Shown here piece by piece: positions 52,923-62,032 of a stretch of 64,000 nucleotides of DNA. The notes below the pieces were generated by a model. That model saw only the letters and a program-made list of their open reading frames with translations. It was not told the DNA's origin and did not search any database. The stretch comes from an uncultured Eisenbergiella sp. Its GTDB lineage: Bacteria; Bacillota; Clostridia; Lachnospirales; Lachnospiraceae. The translations under genes were made by a program, and so were the position numbers. The stretch lies in assembly GCA_910585455.1 (NCBI GenBank), contig CAJUEL010000024.1, forward strand, positions 1 through 64,000, in the 5' to 3' direction. Position 1 is the first letter of the stretch, and each line of letters begins with the position of its first letter.

Positions 52923-53957
52923 GTGATAACCAAAGTGGACGACGTAAATAAAGACAGTGATTTCTATAAATGTATGTATGGGATATGTATCGATGACGCA
53001 CAGGCTGACGAGGTCGTAAAACTTTTGGAGGGCATATCTTCTGATGCCCCAATGCCTTATTCCCGTGAGTTTTGTATATCCTATGTAATAAAACTTTTAG
53101 AGAAATATTGCAGTGCTGATGAGTGCGAGTTGGCTCTTGCCCGGTATGGTTTTTTGGATGGGTTTGAACGTAAAAAATACAAGCAGATGGGAAAACGTAC
53201 GGAAGAATACTGGAAATACGCTCGTAGATATAATCAACATGAGTTTATTTCCAGCGATTGGACAACTACAGGAACTGCCTTAACCAAATTAAAAGACCAT
53301 CATATGATAATCGTCGGAAATTTAGATGTGGAAACCTCTCGGATAAAATCGGAGAATAATAACAAATTGGGATTGATTGAAGAAGTCCCAAAAGAACTGA
53401 AATTCCCTAAACCGAGAAAAATTGAAAATATTACTTCTACACCAGAGGATGGCGATATTTCACAGACAGTTCCAGAGAATAAAACAGAGAGTAGCCAACA
53501 GCACATACCAAAAAAATGGATAGAACAACTTATTGCAGCTGGTGCTTTTGGGGCGATATTAGCGTGTGGTCTTATTTTTATGCTACAGTTTCTGTATTCT
53601 GCAAAGGCGAACGTAAATACTGAAGAGGTGCCCATCGTTAAAGAAATATATGTTTTTAATAACAAATTCGACCTCCCAGTCGGAGAAAAAGAAACTTTGG
53701 ATATAGCGCCCAGCCCTCCTGATGCTGACAGGAACAGTATAAAATGTATCAGTGAGAATCCAGAACTTGTATGGATAGAAAATGATTATGATGTCAGAGC
53801 GCAAGGTTCAGAGGAATGGCAGGATGAAACGGAGCATACGGCCATAATTTATGTTCAAGGTGGCAGAGCAGAGAAGTTCCCCGTAGAAGTTACAGTAATA
53901 AACCCGGGGATCTATGCAGACAGAGTTAAAGACAGGCTCCCGAATAGCGAAAACTGA
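52923..53957 (+). CDS. Bitopic membrane protein with extracytoplasmic beta domain
   Basis: The 344-residue product uses a GTG start at 52923 after GAGAGGTGG. The N-terminal part (1-195) is cytosolic-looking and helical, with a charged Pro/Glu linker. A membrane helix lies around 203-226 (AAGAFGAILACGLIFMLQFL). The C-terminal approximately 115 residues are beta-rich (EIYVFNNKFDLPVGEKETLDI), resembling an Ig-like domain. No signal peptide is present. The function is unknown. It may be co-expressed with the surface protein that follows. Confidence 0.7.
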   Translation: MITKVDDVNKDSDFYKCMYGICIDDAQADEVVKLLEGISSDAPMPYSREFCISYVIKLLEKYCSADECELALARYGFLDGFERKKYKQMGKRTEEYWKYARRYNQHEFISSDWTTTGTALTKLKDHHMIIVGNLDVETSRIKSENNNKLGLIEEVPKELKFPKPRKIENITSTPEDGDISQTVPENKTESSQQHIPKKWIEQLIAAGAFGAILACGLIFMLQFLYSAKANVNTEEVPIVKEIYVFNNKFDLPVGEKETLDIAPSPPDADRNSIKCISENPELVWIENDYDVRAQGSEEWQDETEHTAIIYVQGGRAEKFPVEVTVINPGIYADRVKDRLPNSEN

Positions 53958-54029
53958 GAGTCCACTTTTCATTGACTGATACAGTATACTGTTTTAGATG
54001 TAATTTTAAATATAAAGAAGGTATTTCCT

Positions 54030-55349
54030 ATGCACAAATATATAAGAACTTTGTCTTCAATTTTAGCTATCACAACAAGTCTGCTTCTAATATTTCTGGT
54101 GCCGACAACGGCTTTGGCTTGGGGCGATAATGGCGGTATGCGGCCTAGCTATACCATCGAACAGATTAACAATGGTGCCATTGGTGCCACACAAAAATCT
54201 GACGGTGAAGATTACAAAAACAGTGCAAATTACCCAGGACAAATTATCTTCAATACCATCAGCGATAGCGTGATTGGTGACGAGAAAAACTTTGTTGGTG
54301 CCAGACAGTGTATTCTTAGAAATGACGGAAGGGCGGAGCCGGCCGACCCTGGGAAAAAAGAATGGCGCGGCAATGACATCACTGCTGTTGATGGAGCTTA
54401 TTACATCATCCGCCTCTATGTCCACAACAATAATCCAAATGGCATGGATGCTGTAGCGGAAGATACTAGGGTCTGCTTCAGTATCCCAAACACTTCCGAT
54501 ACTATGATCCAAGTGAATGGGTTTATTAGCTCTTCGAACGCTGTACCGTCAGAATATTGGGATTATATCAATTTTAACAGCGAAGATGGCACTCCGTTCC
54601 ACCTAGAATATATTCTTGGCTCTGCCCTGCTGGAAAATAATGATATCGGTCTCGGCGGCCTGACTCTTAGTGATGAGGTTGTCCAAGCCAAAAATGGTGG
54701 CGTGCTAATCGGATATGACGCTCTAGACGGCCGTATTCCGGGATGCTACCAGTATGATAATTTTGTATCAATTAAAGTAAAAGTAGTTTATGATTATAAA
54801 TTCACTATAGAAGCTAAAGTTCGCTCAACAGATAGTGAGGACGCGACCTGGAAAGACACCGTAGATGCTAAGGTTGGCGATAAAGTAGAGTTCCAATTGA
54901 CCTACAAAAACACAAGCGAAACTCAGCAAAACAATGTCATGATTCGTGACGTTCTGCCTAACAATTTGCGCTATGTTGAGAATTCAACCAAATTGAAGAA
55001 TTCGACTTATCCAAATGGCTTCAATATTGCCGATGGTGAACCAAATGATATTCTTAATGGGATTAACATTGGGAATTATGCTCCGGACGCAAATGCTAAA
55101 ATTATTTTTACAACAGAGGTCATTAATAATAGTTTGGATGAAGGTTCAAATACTTTGGTTAACTGGGGGCAGGCTGGTGTTGGTTCAACCACGTTACAAG
55201 ATTATGCAAGAGTTCATATTCAGATCAAAAGAGATATGAGATTATTTATAATTATTACTATTGTACTTGGCACAGCGCTTTTGTTATGTTTATCTTTTAT
55301 CTGTGTATTACTTTATAGGATGTATCACTGGAGACAAAATTTTAGATAA
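54030..55349 (+). CDS. Membrane-anchored surface protein with DUF11-like domain
   Basis: This 439-residue protein has a signal peptide (residues 1-30, ending TALAWG). An ectodomain starts MRPSYTIEQINNGAIG....IIFNTISDSVIGDEKNF, and a DUF11-like conserved-repeat domain (about 283-380; VGDKVEFQLTYKNTSE, VMIRDVLPNNLRYVENS) follows. Near the C-terminus is a membrane helix (about 404-428) with a basic tail. The first domain recalls surface proteins common in Saccharibacteria as well as in some Firmicutes elements (from memory, unverified). It is most likely displayed on the cell surface. Confidence 0.8.
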   Translation: MHKYIRTLSSILAITTSLLLIFLVPTTALAWGDNGGMRPSYTIEQINNGAIGATQKSDGEDYKNSANYPGQIIFNTISDSVIGDEKNFVGARQCILRNDGRAEPADPGKKEWRGNDITAVDGAYYIIRLYVHNNNPNGMDAVAEDTRVCFSIPNTSDTMIQVNGFISSSNAVPSEYWDYINFNSEDGTPFHLEYILGSALLENNDIGLGGLTLSDEVVQAKNGGVLIGYDALDGRIPGCYQYDNFVSIKVKVVYDYKFTIEAKVRSTDSEDATWKDTVDAKVGDKVEFQLTYKNTSETQQNNVMIRDVLPNNLRYVENSTKLKNSTYPNGFNIADGEPNDILNGINIGNYAPDANAKIIFTTEVINNSLDEGSNTLVNWGQAGVGSTTLQDYARVHIQIKRDMRLFIIITIVLGTALLLCLSFICVLLYRMYHWRQNFR

Positions 55350-55408
55350 AGGCAAATCGCTTTGAGATAAAAAGTCAAAATGTTGCCATATAACGCAAAT
55401 AAATCTAC

Positions 55409-55438
55409 AAGGAGGCGCTCCCATAGTGCCTCCTTTTT
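55409..55438 (+). terminator. Terminator after the surface protein gene
   Basis: AAGGAGGC (55409-55416) pairs with GCCTCCTT (55428-55435), followed by TTTGT. It closes the low-GC island before the conjugative-element backbone. Confidence 0.8.
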
Positions 55439-55589
55439 GTACATAAAAATATCCCATTTCTGTCCTATATCTATCCACCTTCAAAACTTTTCATAAATTT
55501 TTTCTATCCACCTGTTAAATTCCCCTACTCTCCAATGACTACTAAGTAGAAGGGCAAATCCCTTACTAAACCACAAGGAGGAAAAATTC

Positions 55590-55907
55590 ATGAGTAATCC
55601 AAACAGTTCTAATGATGACGCAACTACCATCCTGACGGGCGACATTATCGACCCTTCACCTGCCCGGCGCAGCCTCGGGATGCTGCTCTCAACCCGTGCC
55701 GGGAGCCTGATGCTGCAGGACGCCATGCTCAAAGCAGGGAATGACCACTGCCATGCCCTGCTGGCTCACACGGCCATGGAGCACACCGGGGCGCTTGCTA
55801 TGACGGCCGGACGCCTGGGCAGCATTGCCCCACATGGCCGTCGGCATTACCAGGCCATCCTGGATGCCTATGCAGAAAAAGCCATTGAGCAGATCAGGAG
55901 GTGGTAG
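55590..55907 (+). CDS. Conjugative-element hypothetical protein, 105 residues
   Basis: The protein opens MSNPNSSNDDATTILTGD with an acidic N-terminus, then Ala/Gly/His-rich helices (LMLQDAMLKAGNDHCHALLAH, MEHTGALAMTAGRL). I know no family name. Start follows AAGGAGG. It overlaps the upstream ribosome site of the next gene and is the first of the backbone operon. Base composition is GC-rich as in the flanking backbone. Confidence 0.7.
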   Translation: MSNPNSSNDDATTILTGDIIDPSPARRSLGMLLSTRAGSLMLQDAMLKAGNDHCHALLAHTAMEHTGALAMTAGRLGSIAPHGRRHYQAILDAYAEKAIEQIRRW

Positions 55908-55909
55908 TT

Positions 55910-56164
55910 ATGACGGAGATTATCATCTTGCTTATCCTCAGTATCTGCCTGGCATTGCTGGCTGTTTTCCTTCTGGTCTGCTACAGTGACTACCGCCATA
56001 TGAAGCAGGAAAACCAGCAGCTTGGCCATGCATTGGAAAGCCAGTTTATCCTGCAGGCGGACAGCCTGGACGCCTACAGCTCCATGCTCCGCGAGGCCTG
56101 CCGTGAGGGCGGTTTCTGGGAGGATGCAGATGTCAGCCAAAATGACGGGTATGGGGAATATTAG
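55910..56164 (+). CDS. Small membrane-anchored backbone protein, 84 residues
   Basis: ATG 55910 follows AGGAGG placed over the previous stop codon. The product has one membrane helix (about 2-24, IIILLILSICLALLAVFLLVCY) and a cytoplasmic, Gln/Glu-rich tail ending DGYGEY. It is probably a structural or accessory component of the conjugative element. Confidence 0.65.
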   Translation: MTEIIILLILSICLALLAVFLLVCYSDYRHMKQENQQLGHALESQFILQADSLDAYSSMLREACREGGFWEDADVSQNDGYGEY

Positions 56165-56348
56165 GCATCTGTCAACAGATTTCCGTATTTATTACAACGG
56201 CGTTTTTTATGACATCTAATTGACAGTTTTACATCTGTTATACCATGTCTTACCGCTAAGAAAAGTGTTAATGCCTGTGTTTTCATCTGGTGCGGTTTTA
56301 CGGTAAATTTCTGACAAAAGCCACACCAGACAAAAGAAAGGAGAATTT

Positions 56349-56921
56349 ATGGAAAAAGCAGCCGCAACTAAAAAATACCGCACAATCCTTGCCGATCCTC
56401 CATGGGATATTCAGCAAAAAGGAGCAAGAGGCGCGGCACAGCACTATGACCTTATGACACTGGAGCGCATCAAAGCGTTGCCCGTAAAAGATTTAGCTGA
56501 AGAGAATGCACATTGCTGGCTGTGGGTCACGAATGCGACCATGAAAGTCGGTTTTGAGGTTTTGGAGGCATGGGGGTTTACAGAACGTTCGATTTTTACG
56601 TGGATCAAGCTCCGTATGGGGCTCGGCGTATACCTGCGTAACTGTACGGAGCATATCCTGCTCGGAACACGTGGCAAAGCTCCGGTATTGTGTAACAATC
56701 AGATAAATTATGGGATTTTCCCACTCCAGGAACATTCGCACAAACCGGAAGAATGCCACAAAATTATTGAGAGGGTTTCACCTGGCCCATATCTGGAACT
56801 ATTTGCCCGCCGCCGTCAGCCGGGCTGGGATGTCTGGGGCAACGAGATAGACTCGGACATTATCATCCCCGGCTATCCTGTCCCCAAATACAGCGCCAGA
56901 GCCCTCGGGGAGGAGGTGTGA
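56349..56921 (+). CDS. MT-A70 family N6-adenine methyltransferase
   Basis: The 190-residue enzyme has the catalytic DPPW motif (D16-W19, TILADPPWDI) and the TNATMKVGFEVLEAWGF, IKLRMGLGVYLRN(C)TEHIL motifs of the MT-A70 family. It methylates adenine in DNA or RNA. There is no cognate endonuclease next to it, so an orphan protective function for the element is likely (inference). Start 56349 follows AAAGGAG. The C-terminus continues to GEEV and abuts the next gene. Confidence 0.9.
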   Translation: MEKAAATKKYRTILADPPWDIQQKGARGAAQHYDLMTLERIKALPVKDLAEENAHCWLWVTNATMKVGFEVLEAWGFTERSIFTWIKLRMGLGVYLRNCTEHILLGTRGKAPVLCNNQINYGIFPLQEHSHKPEECHKIIERVSPGPYLELFARRRQPGWDVWGNEIDSDIIIPGYPVPKYSARALGEEV

Positions 56922-56924
56922 TGG

Positions 56925-57119
56925 TTGGAGCCAAAAGGATTCTTAACCCGGCTTCTCGAATGCGCCTTTATCTTTGCCCTCAGCGCCTGGCTCATCAGGG
57001 CCGCCGTCCGGTATCTGGCAGAGGTATGGCCGGCATTGGTACTCATTGCCATTACCGCTTTCCTCGCCCTTATTTTCTGGCGTATATACAGGCACCGGCG
57101 GGATACAGGACAATGGTAG
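56925..57119 (+). CDS. Small two-helix membrane protein, TTG start
   Basis: The 64-residue product has two hydrophobic helices (about 8-30 and 35-54). TTG 56925 is chosen because GGAGGAGG lies eight bases before it and the frame stays open; the ATG at 56921 opens a different frame without membrane pattern. It is the TM gene just before the conjugation ATPase and may be its membrane partner, as such ATPases often lack their own helices (inference). Confidence 0.6.
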   Translation: MEPKGFLTRLLECAFIFALSAWLIRAAVRYLAEVWPALVLIAITAFLALIFWRIYRHRRDTGQW

Positions 57120-57138
57120 TAACAGAAAGGAGTGGGCT

Positions 57139-59301
57139 ATGAGAAAGCACAAGATAGAAAACCTGACCTGGAGGGAGGTGGTCTGGAACCGGTCGTTTGA
57201 CCTTGCAGCGGTGTGGGAGACTCTCTCCCACCTTGCCGCCCTCTCCCCGAGAGGCGCCGTCATCTGGGAAACCCGCGGCCGGAACGGCCGGATTACCCAT
57301 CTGCTGGGCGCAGGACAGGAATATATGGGCAGCATTGAGGAAACCCTCCGCGCCCATGGAGATATCCAGTTCCATGATATTTCCATGGATGCGCGGTATC
57401 CGGTCATAACAGCCCGGCAGCTTAAGGTCACGCATCCATCCCTGTCCCTTAAAACAGATATTACAGAGGCAGTGATCCGTGCCGGGCTGGCAGCGATGGC
57501 TGGGGATAAGACCGGTACGGAGACCGTCCTGCAGGTTGTACTCGGGCAGGCTTATGCCCCGTCACCGGTCCCTGCGGACCTGCCTGATCCACACGCCACC
57601 TGGCTGCAGGTCATTCTGGGTGATGTCAGCAAAGCCACGGCAGAAAGCCGCAAAAATGTCCGGGAAAAATCCGAGCAGCATGTCTTCCGGACAGCCATCC
57701 GCATCGGGGCTTCCGGGAACGGCGCTGCCCGGCGGATACGGAGCCTGCTGGCCGCCTTAAAAACGCTGGAGTCTGCCGGTGTCCGCATCCATGATGAGGC
57801 GGTTCCTCCGGAGCGCCTGAACATCACTCATGTACCCTGGCATTTCCCGTTGCAGCTGTCTGTCAGGGAACTGGCAAATTTCCTCCTGCTCCCGGCTGGG
57901 GAGGAGGAACTGCCTGGCACACCAGGCCTCCATCCGAAGCTCACCCTGCCCCCGGCATGGTACCGGAGCCCGGCCAATATTCGGAATGACCGCAGCTTTG
58001 CTGTCAGCATGGATGCGGTAAACCCGAAGAAGCTCAGTATCCCAGTCACTGATTCACTGGAGCACATTCACCTGATCGGGCCAACCGGCAGCGGTAAGTC
58101 AACTGTGATGCTGCATTTAATACTGGCGGATATCAGAGCCGGACGCAGTGTCCTTGTGATCGATCCCAAGGCGGATCTGGTGAACGACATCTTAGCGAGG
58201 ATTCCGGAGCAGCGGACAGATGATGTAGTGGTTATCGACCCCTCAGACCCCTGCCCGGTGGGATTCAACCCACTGGCGTTTAAAAATTATGAAGCCCCGT
58301 CACTGATCGCGGATGCCATCTTCGGTGTCCTCAAAGAAATCTGGAGCGACAGCTGGGGTGTCAGGATTCAGGACATGTTAAGTGCCGCACTGCTGACACT
58401 GGTGGAGGTGGAAGGAGCCTCGCTCTTATGGCTCCCGGCGCTGCTCACCGATGATGTGTTCCGCCGGAAGATTACCGGTAAGGTAAAAGATAAAGTCGCC
58501 CTGAAGCCCTTCTGGCAGCAGTTTGATGCCCTGAAAGACCATGAGCGCCGCCAGTGGATAGAGCCGGTACTCAATAAGCTCCGCCAGCTGTTATTCCGCC
58601 CCGGGCTCAGGAATGTTTTAGGGCAGGCAGAGCCAAAGTTTGACCTTACGGATTTATTTTATAAGAGGAAGATTGTATTAGTGCCGCTCAATAAAGGCCT
58701 GATCGGGAGTGAGTCGGCACGCCTCCTTGGCAGCCTGATTGTCGGCCTGACCTGGACGCTGGCGCTGTCCCGTGCGGGGCTCCCGCCGGAACGGAGGTTC
58801 CCGGTAGAAATGTATATCGATGAGCTCCAGGACTATCTCAGCCTGCCCACGGACTTATCTGACGCTCTGGCACAGGCGCGTGGGCTGGGGCTGGGCCTGA
58901 CACTGGCTCACCAGTACTTCGACCAGCTTCCACCAGGTATCCGCTCCGGCATCAATGCCAACACCAGGAGCAAGATCATGTTCGGCCTTAATTCCACCGA
59001 TGCCAAAGCGGCGGCTGCCATGGCCCCGGAACTTACCGCTGAAGACTTCATGGGTCTGCCGCGCTACCAGATTTATGCCGCATTCCAGTCCGGTGGAAGG
59101 AATACCGGCTGGGTGCAGGGGCGGACACTGCCGCCTCCCCCTGCCCTCCGGGACGCCGCAGACCTGAAAGCCCACAGCCAGAAAACTTATGGCACGCCGG
59201 CAGAACAGGTGGAGGCAGACTACTTAAAAATGTTCGCAGATGACCGCATCCCCGAAGATGAATGGGAGGACGCAGCCATCGGAAGGAGGAAACGCTTATG
59301 A
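57139..59301 (+). CDS. Conjugation-type DNA ATPase (TraG/TraD/HerA-FtsK superfamily coupling protein)
   Basis: The 720-residue protein has Walker A GPTGSGKST (314-322) and Walker B VEMYIDELQDYL (about 552). Further blocks are SDSWGVRIQDMLSAALLTLV and the sensor stretch GLGLTLAHQYFDQLPPGIR....NTRSKIMFGLNS. It lacks N-terminal membrane helices. It likely powers DNA translocation in transfer of the element. ATG 57139 follows AAAGGAG; an upstream frame to 56974 overlaps the small membrane gene. Its stop overlaps the next start by 4 bases. Confidence 0.88.
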   Translation: MRKHKIENLTWREVVWNRSFDLAAVWETLSHLAALSPRGAVIWETRGRNGRITHLLGAGQEYMGSIEETLRAHGDIQFHDISMDARYPVITARQLKVTHPSLSLKTDITEAVIRAGLAAMAGDKTGTETVLQVVLGQAYAPSPVPADLPDPHATWLQVILGDVSKATAESRKNVREKSEQHVFRTAIRIGASGNGAARRIRSLLAALKTLESAGVRIHDEAVPPERLNITHVPWHFPLQLSVRELANFLLLPAGEEELPGTPGLHPKLTLPPAWYRSPANIRNDRSFAVSMDAVNPKKLSIPVTDSLEHIHLIGPTGSGKSTVMLHLILADIRAGRSVLVIDPKADLVNDILARIPEQRTDDVVVIDPSDPCPVGFNPLAFKNYEAPSLIADAIFGVLKEIWSDSWGVRIQDMLSAALLTLVEVEGASLLWLPALLTDDVFRRKITGKVKDKVALKPFWQQFDALKDHERRQWIEPVLNKLRQLLFRPGLRNVLGQAEPKFDLTDLFYKRKIVLVPLNKGLIGSESARLLGSLIVGLTWTLALSRAGLPPERRFPVEMYIDELQDYLSLPTDLSDALAQARGLGLGLTLAHQYFDQLPPGIRSGINANTRSKIMFGLNSTDAKAAAAMAPELTAEDFMGLPRYQIYAAFQSGGRNTGWVQGRTLPPPPALRDAADLKAHSQKTYGTPAEQVEADYLKMFADDRIPEDEWEDAAIGRRKRL

Positions 59302-60257
59302 CGAACCGGACGACCGGCCATGACAAAAAAGCACAGGCGGAAACGCCCGGGATACCCGGCTTTGCCCGGTTCCCGGTCTGCGATTCCTACTGTAATCCCA
59401 TTACGGATACCGCTCCTCCCGGCGGCGCCACCCCGGAACAGCATCGCTTATCCCGGCGCCGGCTTCTGGAAGCAGACCAGCACCTGAGCGGCCGTGACCG
59501 GGAGGCGCTCCTGGCCATCCAGCGGCACCGGTACCTGATGACCGGGCAGGTGCGGCGCCTGGTGTTTACAGATGCCGCCACGCCTTCCGCCGCCCTCCGG
59601 GCTGCCAGCCGCTGCCTGAAAAAGCTGAAAGAGCTGGGGCTTATCTGTACCATGTCCCGGCGGATCGGAGGGGTGAGGGCAGGCTCCGCGTCATTGGTCT
59701 GGTATCTTTCCCATGCAGGGGAGCGGCTGCTACGGCTCCATGACCATAAGCCGGCCCCGGTGAAAAGGTTCTTTGAGCCGAGCCCTTATTTTCTTGCCCA
59801 TACCCTTGCGGTTGCAGAACTGTCCATCCAGTTGGCAGAGCTCTGCCGGAAGGAAGGCATAACTCTCGCCGCCCTGCAAACGGAGCCGGAATGCTGGCGC
59901 TCCTACAGCGAGCACGGGGCGCATGTCTCCTTAAAGCCCGACCTTTATGCCGCCACTGTTTCCGGGGAATACGAAGACCGCTGGTTCTTCGAGGTTGACC
60001 TTGACACGGAATCCCCGGCAAAGGTGGTGGAAAAGTGCCAGCGCTACCACCGGTACTACCGCAGCGGGCTGGAGCAGAAAGAATCCGGGGTATTCCCGCT
60101 CACCGTCTGGGTGGTGCCGGATGAGGCGCGGAAAACCCGGCTCACCGCGGCCATCCGTACTGCCTTTGACAAACAGCCACGGCTGTTCGCGGTCATCACC
60201 GGGGAGGAGCTGGAGCACCTCATCAGATATGGCGGCGATGAGAGGACATTATGCTGA
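59298..60257 (+). CDS. Replication-relaxation family protein
   Basis: The 319-residue protein shows the replication-relaxation pattern: QRHRYLMTGQVRRLVF, AASRCLKKLKELGLICTM, a winged-helix region, SASLVWYLSHAGERLLRL, then FLAHTLAVAELSIQLAEL and KPDLYAATVSG....FFEVDLDTES. Such proteins are thought to aid plasmid or element DNA processing. ATG 59298 follows GGAAGGAGG and overlaps the ATPase stop in TTATGA. A longer frame to 59262 lies inside the ATPase gene. Confidence 0.88.
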   Translation: MTNRTTGHDKKAQAETPGIPGFARFPVCDSYCNPITDTAPPGGATPEQHRLSRRRLLEADQHLSGRDREALLAIQRHRYLMTGQVRRLVFTDAATPSAALRAASRCLKKLKELGLICTMSRRIGGVRAGSASLVWYLSHAGERLLRLHDHKPAPVKRFFEPSPYFLAHTLAVAELSIQLAELCRKEGITLAALQTEPECWRSYSEHGAHVSLKPDLYAATVSGEYEDRWFFEVDLDTESPAKVVEKCQRYHRYYRSGLEQKESGVFPLTVWVVPDEARKTRLTAAIRTAFDKQPRLFAVITGEELEHLIRYGGDERTLC

Positions 60258-60292
60258 CCATATGGTTTCTCTGTCAGCCGCACTGCGGTATT

Positions 60293-60795
60293 TTCCGGGA
60301 TCCCGGCACAGCTGAGGAGCGTGGCGGAACAGGGACGGAACAGGCTTTATTCCGGCGAGGTTTATATCAACCGTTAACTTATCAGAAAGGTTATTTATGA
60401 AGAAACTGACAACCAACAAAGCGCTGGCCCTGCTTGCTGCGGCTGCGCTGCTCAATGAAGATATCATCTCGTTCCTTAACGGCTGTTACCTGAATGACGG
60501 GTACCGTGCTCTTTGTGATACCGGGTTACTCATTGTGCATGCCAGATATGGCACCGTGCTGTATACCTCCGTGGAAGTTGTACTGGACTGTGAATATACA
60601 AATGTATTCTTACGGGAAATCCTGCATGAAGCTACAAAAAAGAAGGATTTCGGTACCGCCCGGAAGGCGTCACATCTGCTTAGGCGTCTGATTTCACTGT
60701 CAGAAGAAACGGGGGGAGAAAAAACAGGCACAGAATAAAACTGCCACCGACAGGGTATCCGGCACTGCCCGCTTAGCTGTGCCGGGATCCCGGAA
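60293..60795. repeat. 21-base inverted pair flanking the 60397 gene
   Basis: A 21-base sequence at 60775-60795, starting AGCTGTGCCGGGATCCCGG, occurs exactly as reverse complement at 60293-60313. Its core CCGGGATCCCGG is itself palindromic. The two copies flank the gene at 60397-60738, so they may bound a mobile cassette or bind a dimeric protein. Confidence 0.8.
60397..60738 (+). CDS. Backbone hypothetical protein, 113 residues
   Basis: The protein begins MKKLTTNKALALLAAAALLNE and carries helical N- and C-terminal halves around a short strand region (YRALCDTGLLIVHARYGTVLYTS). No family is recognised. It has a moderate ribosome site (AGAAAGG) and lies between a pair of 21-base inverted repeats. 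It separates the replication-relaxation gene from the cytosine methyltransferase gene. Confidence 0.65.
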   Translation: MKKLTTNKALALLAAAALLNEDIISFLNGCYLNDGYRALCDTGLLIVHARYGTVLYTSVEVVLDCEYTNVFLREILHEATKKKDFGTARKASHLLRRLISLSEETGGEKTGTE

Positions 60796-60844
60796 CAGCC
60801 GCAGTAACTAAACATTTAACCAACCACAGGAAGGAGGCCACTTT

Positions 60845-62032
60845 ATGGCACAGGAAAATACAATCAGGTTCTTTGACATGTTCTCCGGCATCGGCGGTTT
60901 CCGCGCCGGGCTGGAGAGAGCCGGGGGCTTTGAATGCATCGGCCACTGCGAGATCGATAAACACGCCGACCGGGCTTACCGTGCGGTACATAATGTAAAA
61001 GAAAGCGAGGTATTTTATGAAGACGCAGCCACTATCGACCCCAAAACCATGCCGGGGTTCGACCTGCTCTGCGCAGGGTTCCCCTGCCAGCCGTTTTCTG
61101 TCGCTGGCAGGAGGAAAGGATTTGAAGATAAGAGAGGCACTCTCTTCTTTGACATTGCCAGACTGGCTGGAGAAAGACGGCCTGCATATCTTCTCCTTGA
61201 GAACGTCCCGGGACTGTTATCGCATGACCGGGGCCGGACATTTGCGGCCATCCTCGATACGCTTTGCCAGCTGGGGTACAGCGTCGAATGGCAGGTGCTT
61301 AACAGCAAGGATTTTGGCGTCCCCCAGTCAAGGCGCCGGGTGTATCTTATCGGATATCTTGATCCAGGATGCGCCGGAAAGGTATTTCCTCTCCGGGGAG
61401 AAAACCCGGAAACTCTTAGATGCATCGCAGACGGCAGGCAGGACCTAAGGGTCTATGACCACGCAGGGCTCTCAAAAACACTTCTTGCCAAAAGCAGCAG
61501 TCCCGGTGGGAAGACCGGCCTCTATGCTGTCGGATGCGACCGGGGGAAAGGAGTCACCGGGCAGATCCGCTCCGCCTACACCCTGACCGCCAGCGGCTAC
61601 CGCGGCCTGAACCGCCACAATGTCCAGAATGCCGTGCTGATGGTTAAGGAAGCCACAAAGTCCGGCTGCAGGGCGGCACATCCCGGTGATTCGGTGGACT
61701 TAAGCTTTGCCGGCCGGAACACCCGGCGCGGGCGTGTGGGGAAGGATATCGCCCACACCCTTGGCACCGGCTGCTCCCAGGGGGTAGTCACCCGGGAGGT
61801 CCGTATCCGTCGGCTGATGCCGCGGGAATGCTTCCGCCTCCAGGGATTTTCCGAGGAACAGATTGATAAACTCCTCTCAGTGGATTCCGATACCCAGGCC
61901 TACAGACAGGCCGGGAACGCCGTTACGGTAAACGTGGTGCAGGCCATCGCTCTCCGCCTCAAAGCCGCCCACGCGGCCCTTACGGCGCCCGCAGGGCGCA
62001 TGACCACAGGGGGCAGGAAGGAGGAGGCATGA
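60845..62032 (+). CDS. DNA cytosine-5 methyltransferase
   Basis: The 395-residue enzyme shows ordered motifs: MFSGIGGFRAGLE (12-24), catalytic Cys81 in GFPCQPFSVAG, LLLENVPGL, LNSKDFGVPQSRRRVY, and the variable target-recognition part after about 230. The end motif is RQAGNAVTVNVVQAI. It methylates cytosine at carbon 5. No restriction endonuclease is next to it. Start follows AAGGAGG. Its stop overlaps the next start in ATGA. Confidence 0.94.
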   Translation: MAQENTIRFFDMFSGIGGFRAGLERAGGFECIGHCEIDKHADRAYRAVHNVKESEVFYEDAATIDPKTMPGFDLLCAGFPCQPFSVAGRRKGFEDKRGTLFFDIARLAGERRPAYLLLENVPGLLSHDRGRTFAAILDTLCQLGYSVEWQVLNSKDFGVPQSRRRVYLIGYLDPGCAGKVFPLRGENPETLRCIADGRQDLRVYDHAGLSKTLLAKSSSPGGKTGLYAVGCDRGKGVTGQIRSAYTLTASGYRGLNRHNVQNAVLMVKEATKSGCRAAHPGDSVDLSFAGRNTRRGRVGKDIAHTLGTGCSQGVVTREVRIRRLMPRECFRLQGFSEEQIDKLLSVDSDTQAYRQAGNAVTVNVVQAIALRLKAAHAALTAPAGRMTTGGRKEEA

